Part shown: piece after piece, positions 25,539 to 35,922 of the stretch
Layout of the letters: the number at the start of each line of letters is the position of its first letter
Position numbering within the stretch: the stretch's first letter is position 1
Notes under the pieces: model-generated
Databases searched by the model: none
What the model was told of the DNA's origin: nothing
What the model saw: the letters and a program-made list of their open reading frames with translations, nothing else
Source: Streptomyces sp. NBC_00459
Lineage (GTDB): Bacteria; Actinomycetota; Actinomycetes; Streptomycetales; Streptomycetaceae
Direction: 5' to 3'
Length of the DNA stretch: 64,000 nucleotides
NCBI RefSeq assembly: GCF_036013955.1
Contig: NZ_CP107903.1
Span: 2,852,001 to 2,916,000 of the forward strand
Translations under genes and position numbers: made by a program

Positions 25539-26507
25539 TCAGTCCTCCGGCGCGCTCGTCACCGCTCCGGCCGGGGCCGTCAGCATGACCAGGCCCACAG
25601 CGAGCACGGCCAGCCCGCACCAGGAGGCGGCCGGAAGCCGCTCGCCGAGGACGGTGACACCCAGGACCGCGGCGACGGCGGGCTCGGCCAGGGTGAGCGA
25701 GGTGGCCATCGACGCGGGGGTGCGGCGCAGGCCGTACCCGAAGAGCCGGTAGGCCAGATGGACGGTGAACAGGGCGAGATACACGGCCACCGCCGCGCCC
25801 CGGGTGGTGGTGAGCCAGTGCGTGTCGACGCACAGCACCAGCGGCAGGACGAGCAGTCCGGCCGCGCCGAACAGCACGCCCATCACCGCGTCCGAGGGGT
25901 GTCCGCGGGTGATGAGCCTGCCGCCGATCAGCGAGTAGACGGCGTACGACAGTCCGGCGCCCACGGCGAGCGCGATGCCGGTCGGGTCCATCGGCGTGGT
26001 GTGTCCGGTGAGTTCGGGGCCGAGGACCAGCAGGACGCAGCCCAGTACGGCGGCGGCGGTGGCGGCGCTCCAGCGTGCGGTCGGCCGGGCCCCTCCGGTG
26101 ATCCAGGCCAGCAGTCCGGCGAAGACGGGCGCGCTGCCCAGGGCGATCACGGTGGCGACGGCCACGCCGGTGCGGGCCACCGCCGGGTAGAAGGTGACCG
26201 GGTACAGGGCCACGGCCGCCGCACCCAGGACCAGCAGCCATCGCTCGGGGCGGGTGCAGGCAGCCGGCAGTGAGCGGGCGCGGCGCGAGGTGAAGAACAG
26301 CAGGATGCCGCCGAGGGCGAGACCGGCGCACCCGATGGCCGCGGCCGGTGCGCCGGCGGGGGCCAGGGAACTCGCGGTTCCGGTCGTGCCCCACAGCACG
26401 GCCGCGGCGAGGATGGGCGCGGGGCCGCCGAGGAGCGGGGTACGGGAAGGGCGCGGGCGGGCGGAGTCCGGGCGCGCGGGGGTCAGAGAGGTCGTGCGGT
26501 TCGGCAC
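25539..26507 (-). CDS. EamA/DMT family transporter
   Basis: A 322-residue membrane protein with ten predicted helices in two EamA repeats: the first begins APILAAAVLWGTTGTASSLAP, the second with 'GIALAVGAGLSYAVYSLIGG'. 'TSLTLAEPAVAAVLGVTVLGE' is the characteristic helix 9 motif of the family. It is predicted to export metabolites or amino-acid-like compounds; the substrate is unknown. GTG 26507 has GGAAG upstream. A very long open frame continuing upstream to 29594 is an antisense artefact. A short, apparently leaderless reading frame lies 128 bp upstream and may regulate it. Confidence 0.8.
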   Translation of the reverse strand: MPNRTTSLTPARPDSARPRPSRTPLLGGPAPILAAAVLWGTTGTASSLAPAGAPAAAIGCAGLALGGILLFFTSRRARSLPAACTRPERWLLVLGAAAVALYPVTFYPAVARTGVAVATVIALGSAPVFAGLLAWITGGARPTARWSAATAAAVLGCVLLVLGPELTGHTTPMDPTGIALAVGAGLSYAVYSLIGGRLITRGHPSDAVMGVLFGAAGLLVLPLVLCVDTHWLTTTRGAAVAVYLALFTVHLAYRLFGYGLRRTPASMATSLTLAEPAVAAVLGVTVLGERLPAASWCGLAVLAVGLVMLTAPAGAVTSAPED

Positions 26508-26635
26508 AGTCGTGTTTCTTCCGTCGTCGCATGCGTCTGGGAGCGGATCCGAAAACGGGCGCGCGCGCACGACAACAGCCCCTGCCTCGAAGGTCGTTGA
26601 GGGCCGGGGGGCAAACCGTCGGGGTACGCGCCCGG

Positions 26636-26680
26636 TCAGGCGCGGAGCGGCGGCAGAACGACGTGCCAGTAGGTGTTCAC
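26636..26680 (-). CDS. Leaderless 14-codon upstream ORF before DMT gene
   Basis: GTG 26680 opens a 14-residue frame, MNTYWHVVLPPLRA, ending in TGA at 26636. A good -10 box (TAGCAT on the minus strand, 26687-26692) ends six bases before the GTG, so transcription would begin at or next to the start codon, as in leaderless mRNAs common in actinomycetes. The 128 nt between its stop and the transporter start include a GC-rich inverted segment ending in CGCGCCCG followed by TTTT (about 26548-26562). Leader-peptide control is an inference. The peptide contains Tyr, Trp and His but no run of one amino acid. Confidence 0.4.
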   Translation of the reverse strand: MNTYWHVVLPPLRA

Positions 26681-26692
26681 GGCGCGATGCTA

Positions 26693-26927
26693 GTCGCGCC
26701 CACCGCACATCGGCCAGCCGGTGCGGGCCCGCTCGGCGCGGTGGCCGGGGATCCGCCGGGCCGAGGAGAGCACCGACTCCGCACGGGCCGCGTCCGGAGA
26801 CTGCTGGGCGCCAGACGCGGGAGGGCGGACTCAGGGCGTCGGGGGCCGTACAGGGGACTTCGGCGGCCAGGTCTGGCGACCGGTGACGCCCGCTGTCTAC
26901 GGTGACCGCCGAGGAGAAGAGGCGAAA
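26693..26927. other. Divergent gap, DMT leader / AraC regulator
   Basis: About 235 bp of GC-rich DNA. Apart from the -10 box for the leader ORF and the GAGG ribosome site before GTG 26928, I see no gene or strong dyad. Confidence 0.35.
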
Positions 26928-28016
26928 GTGAGCGCGATGCCCGTTGCCCCCGGCCCGGCGGACCCTGCCGGGACCAGCCGCAGTACGTCGGCGACGATCC
27001 AGCCGAACATCCTGCGCTATCTCGTCGTGGTCGCCGACGAGCGCGGTGTCGATCTGCGCCCCCTGCTGAAGCAGGTGGGACTCGACGAGTCGGTCATGCG
27101 CTCCGCCGCGCTGCGGGTGTCGTACCGGCAGGGCAGCGCGGTGATCCGCCGTGCGCTGGAGCTCACCGGGGACGAGCACCTGGGGCTGAAGGTCGGCTCG
27201 GCGCAGCATCTGACCGCGTGGGGCCTGCTCGGCTTCGCCCTGATGGCCGACGACACCCTGCGGCACGCCATCGAGACCGGGGTGAAGTACCAGAACCTGT
27301 CCGGGGCGATGGTGGTGTGGTCGGCCGCCGTGGGTGAGGAGGACGACGCGTTCGTGCTGCGAGCCGATCTTCCCGATCCCGCCATGGACCCGGGCGTGGC
27401 CTCCTTCCTGAGCGAGGAGGCGTTCGCCTCCGTGGTCACCCTGTCCCGGCTGGCAGTCGGCCCCGCCTTCGCCCCGAGGGCGGTGGAGTTCTCCTTTCCG
27501 CCGCCACCTCCACGCCAACTCGACCTGTACGAAGCCCTGTTCCGCTGTCCGGTCCGCTTCGGCGCGCCCGCGAACCGTCTGGTCGTCGACCCCGCGTGGG
27601 CCCGTTTCCGGATGCCCGGCCGGGATCCGGTGAGCTACGCGTCGACGCTGGAGATGCTCGACGCGCACATGACCTCCCGTCGTGACCAGCAGGATCTGCT
27701 GGAGGTGCTGGAGATCTCCGTCGCGCAGGGCCTCCCGGTGGTGCCGACGTTCGGTGAGCAGGCGCGGCGGCACGCGACGAGCGAACGGACGCTGCGCCGT
27801 CGGCTGGCCGACTGCGGCACGACGTACGAGGCACTCGTCGAGGGGGTGCGCCGGGAACGCGTCGAACAGCTCCTGCTCCGGCCGGAGTCGACCCTGCGTG
27901 ACATCGCCCGCCGGGCGGGGTTCTCCGACGAACGGGCACTGCGCCGCGCCGTGCACCGCTGGCACGGCACCTCCCCCGGCCGACTGCGGGAGCGGATGCG
28001 TACGGCTCGCCTCTGA
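26928..28016 (+). CDS. AraC family regulator with Arabinose_bd-type domain (VirS/OruR-like)
   Basis: A 362-residue regulator. Residues ~25-220 form the N-terminal ligand-binding type seen in VirS/OruR/GadX-like AraC proteins (ILRYLVVVADERGVDLRPLL, 'LGLKVGSAQHLTAWGLLGFALM'). The C-terminal ~110 residues hold the double HTH (TSERTLRRRLADCGTTYEALV, then 'STLRDIARRAGFSDERALRRAVHRW'). GTG 26928 is chosen because AGAGG lies five bases upstream. It faces, and ends 26 bp from, an FMO-SDR-aldehyde dehydrogenase operon. Mycobacterial VirS controls a similar mymA operon, so control of this operon is a plausible inference. Confidence 0.85.
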   Translation: MSAMPVAPGPADPAGTSRSTSATIQPNILRYLVVVADERGVDLRPLLKQVGLDESVMRSAALRVSYRQGSAVIRRALELTGDEHLGLKVGSAQHLTAWGLLGFALMADDTLRHAIETGVKYQNLSGAMVVWSAAVGEEDDAFVLRADLPDPAMDPGVASFLSEEAFASVVTLSRLAVGPAFAPRAVEFSFPPPPPRQLDLYEALFRCPVRFGAPANRLVVDPAWARFRMPGRDPVSYASTLEMLDAHMTSRRDQQDLLEVLEISVAQGLPVVPTFGEQARRHATSERTLRRRLADCGTTYEALVEGVRRERVEQLLLRPESTLRDIARRAGFSDERALRRAVHRWHGTSPGRLRERMRTARL

Positions 28017-28042
28017 GGCCGAGACCGAGGCCGAGACCGAGG

Positions 28043-29503
28043 TCAGCGGGTGCGGATCCAGATCGTCTTCTCCCGGGTCCACTGGGCGAAGGCGTCGGTG
28101 GACTTCTCCGCTCCCCCGAATCCGGACTGCTTCCAGCCGCCGAACGGTGTGGTGATGTCGCCCTCGCTGTAGGCGTTGACGGAGACCACGCCGGCCTCGA
28201 TGCCGCGGGCCAGCCGTAGCGCGGTGTCGAGGTCGCGGGTCCAGACCGAGGCCGCGAGCCCGTACTCGGTGGCGTTGGCCATGCGTACCGCCTCCTCCTC
28301 GGCGGTGAAGGTCTGGACGGTGACGACCGGCCCGAACAACTCCTCGGTGAGGACGTCGCTGCCGTCGGGGACGCCGGTGATCACGGTGGGCGGGTGGTAG
28401 GCGCCGTGCGGAGACAGCCCGTCGGGCAGTCCCCCGGTGTGGATCCGGGCCCCGCCCGCCCGGGCGGCCTCCACGGCTCCGGCGACCCGGTCGTGGGCGG
28501 CGCGGTTGATGAGCGGACCCAACTGCGTGCGCGGGTCGGCCGGATCGCCGATGACGAGCTCGCTCGCCCTGGCCGTGAACCGCTCCAGGACCTCCTCGGC
28601 GATATCGCGGTGGACCAGGACCCGGGAGCCGGCCGTGCAGTTCTGCCCCATGGTCAGGAACGCGGCCTCGATCATGTTGTCGATCAGCTCGTCGCCGTAG
28701 GAGAGTGCGTCGGCCATCAGCACCTGGGGGCTCTTGCCGCCCATCTCCAGGGAGACGCGCTTGAAGTTGCTGTCGGCGGCCTCCTTCAGGATGCGGCGGC
28801 CGGTCGCGGTGGACCCGGTGAAGGAGAGCGCCCCCACGAGGGGGTCGCGGGCGAGGGCCGCGCCGGCTTCCCGGCCGTACCCGGGGAGCACGGTGAGCAC
28901 CCCGTCGGGCAGACCGGCCTCGGCGGCGAGGGCGGCCAGGTGCAGGGCCGAGCGCGGGGTGGCCTCGGCCGGCTTGACCAGCAGACAGTTGCCCGCCGCC
29001 AGGGCCGGTCCGACCTTCCAGGCGGTCATGGCCAGCGGGTAGTTCCACGGCAGGATCGCCGCGACGACCCCGACCGGTTCGCGGCTCATGAGACCCAGGC
29101 CGTCGGGCCCGCTCGGCGCGACCCGGCCGAAGACCTTGTCCGCGGCCTCGGCGAACCAGCGGATCGACTCGATCGCCCCGGGCACATCGCCCGTACGGCA
29201 TTCGGTGATCGGTTTGCCCGCGTCCTCGCTGTCCAGCCGGGCGAGGACCTCCGAGTCGCGTCCCATCAGGTCGGCCAGCCGCAGCAGCACCGCGCCGCGC
29301 TCCCGGGGCGACAGCCGCGACCACACCCCGGTGCCGTGGACCTGCCGGGCCCGCTCTGCGGCCTCGGCCACGTCGTCGGCGCTCGCGGCGGGCAGGGTGG
29401 TGATCGGCTCGCCGGTGGCGGGGTTGACCACCTGGAGCGTCTCGTACGGCATCTCGTTCCGCGTCTTGTACGACGTCACGTTCAGCGTCTCGTTCGTGTT
29501 CAT
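28043..29503 (-). CDS. NAD(P)-dependent aldehyde dehydrogenase
   Basis: A full-length 486-residue ALDH. Cofactor and catalytic landmarks are ILPWNYPLAMTAWKVGPAL, FTGSTATGRRI, the general-base Glu in SLEMGGKSP and the nucleophile Cys in MGQNCTAGSR; 'EELFGPVVTV' and 'PFGGWKQSGFG' complete the fold. It oxidises an aldehyde to the acid. Its ATG overlaps the stop of the SDR gene (ATGA), making it the third gene of a coupled FMO-SDR-ALDH operon. The operon could turn a ketone, alcohol or lipid intermediate into an acid. The substrate is not deducible. Confidence 0.9.
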   Translation of the reverse strand: MNTNETLNVTSYKTRNEMPYETLQVVNPATGEPITTLPAASADDVAEAAERARQVHGTGVWSRLSPRERGAVLLRLADLMGRDSEVLARLDSEDAGKPITECRTGDVPGAIESIRWFAEAADKVFGRVAPSGPDGLGLMSREPVGVVAAILPWNYPLAMTAWKVGPALAAGNCLLVKPAEATPRSALHLAALAAEAGLPDGVLTVLPGYGREAGAALARDPLVGALSFTGSTATGRRILKEAADSNFKRVSLEMGGKSPQVLMADALSYGDELIDNMIEAAFLTMGQNCTAGSRVLVHRDIAEEVLERFTARASELVIGDPADPRTQLGPLINRAAHDRVAGAVEAARAGGARIHTGGLPDGLSPHGAYHPPTVITGVPDGSDVLTEELFGPVVTVQTFTAEEEAVRMANATEYGLAASVWTRDLDTALRLARGIEAGVVSVNAYSEGDITTPFGGWKQSGFGGAEKSTDAFAQWTREKTIWIRTR

Positions 29504-30378
29504 GCTTCCTCCACCAGTTCCCAGCGCCCGTCGGTCCGGCGGGCCAGGCCGCGTCGGCGGAGTTCCTCCAGATAGCGGGCCATGCCCCGGTCACCGCGCT
29601 TGCGGAACAGCGGGAGCACCCGGGGCAGCAGGTTCGGCATGAGCATCGCGAACCGCACCAGACGGGACTCGGCGGGCCGGGGGTAGGCCTCCAGCCTGGG
29701 CCTGTCCAGCAGGCTCACCACGGCCGCGACGACGTCGGCGGGCTGCTGGGGCGGGTCCTGGAACTGCATCGAGTTGCCGCCCTCCACGGCCTCCTGGCGC
29801 AGCATCCGGGTGTCGGTGGCGGAGGGGAGCACCGACCCGGCCAGGATGCCCTTGCTCCTGAGGTCGAGCCCGATGGCGAGCATCGCGCCGCGCAGCCCGA
29901 ACTTGGAGGCGGTGTAGATCGGGGTCTCGCCGAGCGGGAAGATCCCGCCGAGGGAGACGGTGGTGACCACGCGGGCGTCCTGGGACCGCAGGAGAAGGGG
30001 GACGGCGATCCGGGTCGCGACCAGCGGTGAGGTCAGGTTGAGGGCGATCTCCCGCTCGATGCTCTCGACGCTGCGGACGTCGAAGCGTTCCGCGCTGGTC
30101 ATGCCCACGTTGTTGACGAGGACGTCGAGGCGACCGTGCTCGTCGGCGACCACCTCGAACAACCGCTGCACCTGGGTACGGTCCATCAGGTCGCAGCCGA
30201 TGCCCGTGTGTCCGTAGCCGGGAAGCTCGGCGGCCAGTTTCATCGCGCGGACCCCGTCGATGTCGACGACGACACAGCGGGCACCGCCGGAGGCGAAGCG
30301 GCGGCACAGCGCGCTGCCGATGCCGCCCGCGCCGCCGGTCACCAGCACGATCTTGTCGGTGAAGTCGAACCCGCTCAT
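29500..30378 (-). CDS. Short-chain dehydrogenase/reductase
   Basis: A 292-residue classical SDR. The NAD(P)-binding motif is VTGGAGGIGSALCRR (residues ~13-27), NNVG follows at ~90, the catalytic Ser is in VTTVSLGG and the Tyr-x3-Lys is YTASKFG. The C-terminal ~90 residues are longer than a minimal SDR and end in a basic helical tail (PRVLPLFRKRGDRGMARYLE). It starts in the FMO stop (ATGA) and ends in the ALDH start (ATGA), so all three proteins are made from one message in fixed ratio. It probably oxidises or reduces the intermediate between the other two enzymes. Confidence 0.88.
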   Translation of the reverse strand: MSGFDFTDKIVLVTGGAGGIGSALCRRFASGGARCVVVDIDGVRAMKLAAELPGYGHTGIGCDLMDRTQVQRLFEVVADEHGRLDVLVNNVGMTSAERFDVRSVESIEREIALNLTSPLVATRIAVPLLLRSQDARVVTTVSLGGIFPLGETPIYTASKFGLRGAMLAIGLDLRSKGILAGSVLPSATDTRMLRQEAVEGGNSMQFQDPPQQPADVVAAVVSLLDRPRLEAYPRPAESRLVRFAMLMPNLLPRVLPLFRKRGDRGMARYLEELRRRGLARRTDGRWELVEEA

Positions 30379-31721
30379 GCCGTCGCCTCCACGGGTCGCG
30401 GGGACCGCACGCCCGGCGGCAGGCCCTCGGTGCGCCAGCCCATCTCGCCCGCGACCTTGCCCAGGTGCTTCACGAAGGCCGCGGCGTCGACGTAGCCGGT
30501 GTGGCGGGGTGAGTCGACGAACTTCAGCCCGCCGGACAGATCCGGGCGGTCGGCACGGATCCGCTGGGTGAACCGCTCCGCGTTCGGCAGCCCGTGCCGT
30601 GCGTCGTGGATGTACCCGGCGATCAGTTGCGCCTGGGAGTCGAAGAGCTGGTACGCACCGGAGTTGGTCTCGATGAAGCCGATGCCGAACAGGCCCGTGT
30701 GCTCGCGCGAGAACGACGACAGGTACAGGTCGGGGTGCTGCTCGTCGCCGAAGTACCGCTGCGCGACCGGCACTTTGTGGACGTAGCCCGTGGCCAGCAG
30801 GACGAGGTCGAAGTCGTCGCTGGTGCCGTCGGTGAAGTGGACGGTCCTGCCCTCGGTGCGGGCGATCCCGGGTTTGGCGGTGATGTCGCCGTGCTGGAGG
30901 TGGTGGATCAGCATCGAGTTGATGGCCGGGTGGGTCTCGAACAGCTTGTGGTCCGGCTTCGGCAGCCCCAGCCGCGTCGGGTCACCGTTGATGATCCGCA
31001 GCAGGGCGCCGAAGACCCGCTGTGCCAGCCACATGGGCAGGTGCGGCCCGCTGTTGGCGATGGTGTCCACCGGCCGGCCGAACAGGTGCTTGGGGATGAA
31101 CCAGTACCCGCGCCGCATGCTGATCACCGCGTGGTCTGCGGTCCGGGCCGCGTCGCACGCTATGTCGCAGCCGGAGTTCCCCGCGCCCACGACCAGGACC
31201 CGCTTGCCCCGCAGCTCCTCGGCGCCGCGATAGCCGACGGTGTGCCGGACCTGTCCGCTGAACTCACCGGGCAGTTCGGGGATGTTGGGGTGCCACTGCG
31301 CGCCCGTGCACACGACGACCTGCCCGTGCGTGCTCTCCCGTCCGTCGGCCCGGGTGACCGTCCAGGTGCCGTCCGCGTTCTTCGCCACGTTCTCGACCTC
31401 GACGCCGAACTCGATGCGGTCGGTCAGCCCGTAGGCGTCGGCGAAGGACCGCAGGTACGACAGGATCTGCCGGTGGGGCGGGTAGTCCGCGAAGTGGTCC
31501 GGCATCGGGAAACCGCCGAACCCCGACAGGGTCCTGCTGGAGATGAAGTGGGCCGACTCGTACATCGGGCTGCCGGGGTTGTCGATGTCCCAGATACCGC
31601 CGGGCCCGGTGTGCCGCTCCAGATGCGTGTACGGCAGATTCCGCTCGGCCAGGGCCCTGGCGACCGCCAGCCCGGCAGGTCCCGCCCCGATGACGCACGT
31701 ATCGAACTGGCTTTCCTTCAC
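30375..31721 (-). CDS. Flavin-containing monooxygenase (FMO/BVMO-like)
   Basis: A 448-residue class B flavoprotein monooxygenase. The FAD motif is G12-A-G-P-A-G17 in CVIGAGPAGLAVA. A second Rossmann motif, VLVVGAGNSGCDIA (~175-188), binds NADPH, and ATGYVHKVPVA near residue 330 is the ATG(G/Y) signature of the family. It inserts one oxygen into a heteroatom or carbonyl substrate using NADPH. GTG 31721 has GAGG upstream; a longer version starting at 31787 lacks a good ribosome site. It is the first gene of the coupled operon with the SDR and ALDH and is divergent from a TetR gene. Similar gene sets occur as mycobacterial mymA. Confidence 0.87.
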   Translation of the reverse strand: MKESQFDTCVIGAGPAGLAVARALAERNLPYTHLERHTGPGGIWDIDNPGSPMYESAHFISSRTLSGFGGFPMPDHFADYPPHRQILSYLRSFADAYGLTDRIEFGVEVENVAKNADGTWTVTRADGRESTHGQVVVCTGAQWHPNIPELPGEFSGQVRHTVGYRGAEELRGKRVLVVGAGNSGCDIACDAARTADHAVISMRRGYWFIPKHLFGRPVDTIANSGPHLPMWLAQRVFGALLRIINGDPTRLGLPKPDHKLFETHPAINSMLIHHLQHGDITAKPGIARTEGRTVHFTDGTSDDFDLVLLATGYVHKVPVAQRYFGDEQHPDLYLSSFSREHTGLFGIGFIETNSGAYQLFDSQAQLIAGYIHDARHGLPNAERFTQRIRADRPDLSGGLKFVDSPRHTGYVDAAAFVKHLGKVAGEMGWRTEGLPPGVRSPRPVEATA

Positions 31722-31870
31722 AGGCCCGCCTCCTCGTTCATCCCGCTTCACGGCGTTCGTCACGGGTGTTGGAGGAAACGTATGCACCAGCCGTTCAGCG
31801 GGAACTGACCCGCGCGGCCACGGACGGGACCCCAGCGGCCGTGCGGCCCCGACAGTCCGGCGGAAAACGG

Positions 31871-31906
31871 GACTTGTTCGGGCGACTCATTCAGCAGACT
31901 CAGTCG
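31871..31906. promoter_or_regulatory. Three GACTYRKTCR repeats spaced 13 bp before TetR gene
   Basis: GACTTGTTCG (31871), GACTCATTCA (31884) and GACTCAGTCG (31897) recur at exact 13-bp intervals. Two more with the same spacing lie before the MMPL gene (32682, 32695). Part of the array also forms an imperfect dyad (31884-31905). It lies 14-49 bp upstream of the TetR start, in the FMO/TetR divergent promoter. Confidence 0.5.
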
Positions 31907-31919
31907 ATACCATGGAGTC

Positions 31920-32543
31920 ATGGCTCACGTTTCCGCGGCCGAGCGCCGCCCTCAGCTGATCAAAGCAGCGATCGACTACATGACGAGGGAGGGAGTCGCG
32001 GCCGGGAGCACCCGCGCCATCGCCGCCGAGCTGGGGGTCGCCCAGGCCACGGTGCACTACACCTTCGGCACGAAGGAGGGGCTGTACCGAGCCGTCATGG
32101 AGCAGCTCACCCAGGATCTGATCGCCCAGGTAGAGCAGGCGGCGCCGGCCGACGCCGGATTCGAGGAGACGGCCGGCGCGCTGGCCGCGGCCCTGTGGCG
32201 GACGGTGCGTGAGCAGCCCGCCAGCCATCAGCTCCTCACGGAGCTGACCATGTTCGCGCTCCGCTCCCCCGCCCTGAGCGAGGCCCTCGACAGCCACTAC
32301 CGGAGCATCACGGAGGTGACGGCGAGACTGGTGACCGAGGCGGCCGAGCGCTCGGGCCAGACCCTCGTCCAGCCCGCGGAGACGATCGCGCGGTTCTTCC
32401 TTGCAGGCTTCGACGGACTCACCATGCAGCACCTCTCCCACCCCGACGAGAAGGCCGAGCACACCTGTCTCCAGGCCTTCGTGTCCGCCGTGGTGGCCAT
32501 GGCGGGCGGCCGGCTGGACCTGGTGTCCGTACCGGCGACCTGA
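31920..32543 (+). CDS. TetR family transcriptional regulator
   Basis: A 207-residue TetR protein. The N-terminal HTH reads QLIKAAIDYMTREGVAAGST then 'RAIAAELGVAQATVHYTFGTKEGLYRAVM', the standard helix-turn-helix with a VHYTFGTKE recognition end. The C-terminal ~150 residues are helical and ligand-binding (LTELTMFALRSPALSEALDSHY). It is divergent from the FMO operon and upstream of an MMPL exporter. A 13-bp-spaced repeat array in front of both this gene and the MMPL gene suggests it autoregulates and controls the exporter, perhaps sensing the exported lipid or drug. A strong terminator follows it. Confidence 0.87.
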   Translation: MAHVSAAERRPQLIKAAIDYMTREGVAAGSTRAIAAELGVAQATVHYTFGTKEGLYRAVMEQLTQDLIAQVEQAAPADAGFEETAGALAAALWRTVREQPASHQLLTELTMFALRSPALSEALDSHYRSITEVTARLVTEAAERSGQTLVQPAETIARFFLAGFDGLTMQHLSHPDEKAEHTCLQAFVSAVVAMAGGRLDLVSVPAT

Positions 32544-32581
32544 ACCGTCCCCCGCGACAGCGGGAGACCCCCACCACCCAC

Positions 32582-32618
32582 AAGGCGACATTGTCATTCG
32601 ACAATGTCGCCTTATTTT
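32582..32618 (+). terminator. Rho-independent terminator after TetR gene
   Basis: A perfect 14-bp stem (AAGGCGACATTGTC / GACAATGTCGCCTT, 32582-32595 and 32600-32613) with an ATTC loop, followed by a TTTT run. It lies 39 bp after the TetR stop. It is unusually U-rich for this genome. The inner TTGTC-ATTC-GACAA dyad could also be protein-bound. Confidence 0.8.
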
Positions 32619-32670
32619 GTCGCCCTTGCATGCACTCCGAGCTGCACTTTCAAGCGACGAGGGCACCTGC

Positions 32671-32704
32671 ACGAGTCACACGACTCGTTCATTCGACTTG
32701 AGCA
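32671..32704. promoter_or_regulatory. Dyad plus two 13-bp-spaced repeats before MMPL gene
   Basis: ACGAGTC-ACAC-GACTCGT (32671-32688) is a perfect 7-bp inverted repeat. Its right arm begins GACTCGTTCA (32682), which is followed 13 bp later by GACTTGAGCA (32695). These resemble the three repeats upstream of the TetR gene. It lies ~55-90 bp upstream of ATG 32760. Confidence 0.5.
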
Positions 32705-32759
32705 GATGATAAAGTCGGCCTACCGATTGCGGGATCCCCACTGTCCTAGGGAGTTCGTC

Positions 32760-35045
<2,286 letters not shown>

Positions 35046-35162
35046 GTCCGGCGAGTCCATCGGGCGGGCCCGTGGTGTCACCCCCGCCGCGCTCCCACCC
35101 GCCCGAGCGGCGCCCCGGCCGACCGGATCCCCACCCTCCCCACGGCGACCCAAGGACGAACG

Positions 35163-35819
35163 ATGCACCGGGTACTCCTGACGGCCGGCGCCGCCCTCAC
35201 GCGCGACGCCTACGCACGCGTCATTGAGGACTCCGCCCTCCTGACCGTCCAGGCCAAGATCCCCGACCTCACCCACGCTCTGGCCCAACTCCCTTCCCTG
35301 AGGCCCGACATCCTCCTCGTCGACGCCGCGGCCCTGACGCCCTCCCCCGGGACCACGACACTGCTGTCCCTGCGCCGCGCCGCCACCCACAACCCCGTCG
35401 CCGTCATCGGTGACATCCCCGCCGAGGAGACCGGCCCGCTTCTGCGAGTCGGAGTCACCGGCATCCTTGACCCCCGCATCGAGACGGCCCCCTTCGTGGC
35501 GGCACTCGCCCTGATAGGTCAGGGCGGAACCGTCATCTCCTCGCCGTCCACCACCACGAGGATCCCCGCCACCCGGCCGAGTCCGGTGCTGGGCGAACTC
35601 TCCACGAGGGAGCGCCAGGTCCTCGCCCTGATCGCCACCCAGCCGGACAACAGGACGCTGGCACAGCTCCTCGGCATCAGCCCGCTCACCGTCAAGTCCC
35701 ATGTGAACCGGATCCTGCGAAAGCTCGGCGCCTCCTCCCGCGCCCACCTGGTCACGATCGCCTACGAGAGCGGCCTCGTCAGCCCCGGGCTGCCGACGGG
35801 GCGAGTGTTCGCGTACTGA
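35163..35819 (+). CDS. LuxR/NarL-type response regulator-like protein
   Basis: A 218-residue protein. Residues ~1-115 resemble a receiver domain (VLLTAGAALTRDAYARVIEDS and RPDILLVDAAAL, with the Asp in the phosphorylation position), but the acidic cluster after the first strand and the usual Thr/Lys landmarks are poor, so it may be an atypical receiver. The C-terminal LuxR HTH is clear (GELSTRERQVLALIATQ; LLGISPLTVKSHVNRILRKL). There is no adjacent histidine kinase. It follows the MMPL gene by 117 bp and could be transcribed from its own promoter. Target genes are unknown; the expansin gene lies immediately downstream. Confidence 0.78.
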   Translation: MHRVLLTAGAALTRDAYARVIEDSALLTVQAKIPDLTHALAQLPSLRPDILLVDAAALTPSPGTTTLLSLRRAATHNPVAVIGDIPAEETGPLLRVGVTGILDPRIETAPFVAALALIGQGGTVISSPSTTTRIPATRPSPVLGELSTRERQVLALIATQPDNRTLAQLLGISPLTVKSHVNRILRKLGASSRAHLVTIAYESGLVSPGLPTGRVFAY

Positions 35820-35858
35820 GCCACCGGGGCCGGCCGCGAAGATCCCCGGGCCACAACG

Positions 35859-35887
35859 GCGGCAACCTTTCCGCCTCCTGTGGCGAC
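35859..35887 (+). promoter_or_regulatory. ECF-like promoter shared by the two expansin genes (copy 2)
   Basis: GCGGCAACCTTT followed by GTGGCGAC with the same spacing as the element at 22113-22141. CAACC and CGAC are 16 bp apart. It lies 36 bp upstream of ATG 35923, leaving a leader of about 30 nt. Confidence 0.5.
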
Positions 35888-35922
35888 CCAGGAGCGCAAC
35901 ACCCTCTCGCGAACGGATCGAC

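Noticed and set aside
28014..28042. Terminator between the AraC and ALDH genes
   Set aside because: The sequence is a direct repeat (GAGGCCGAGACC twice) and does not fold into a stable hairpin.
25539..29594. 1351-codon minus-strand open frame
   Set aside because: Only the DMT transporter part is protein-like; the rest overlaps the AraC gene antisense and the ALDH out of frame.
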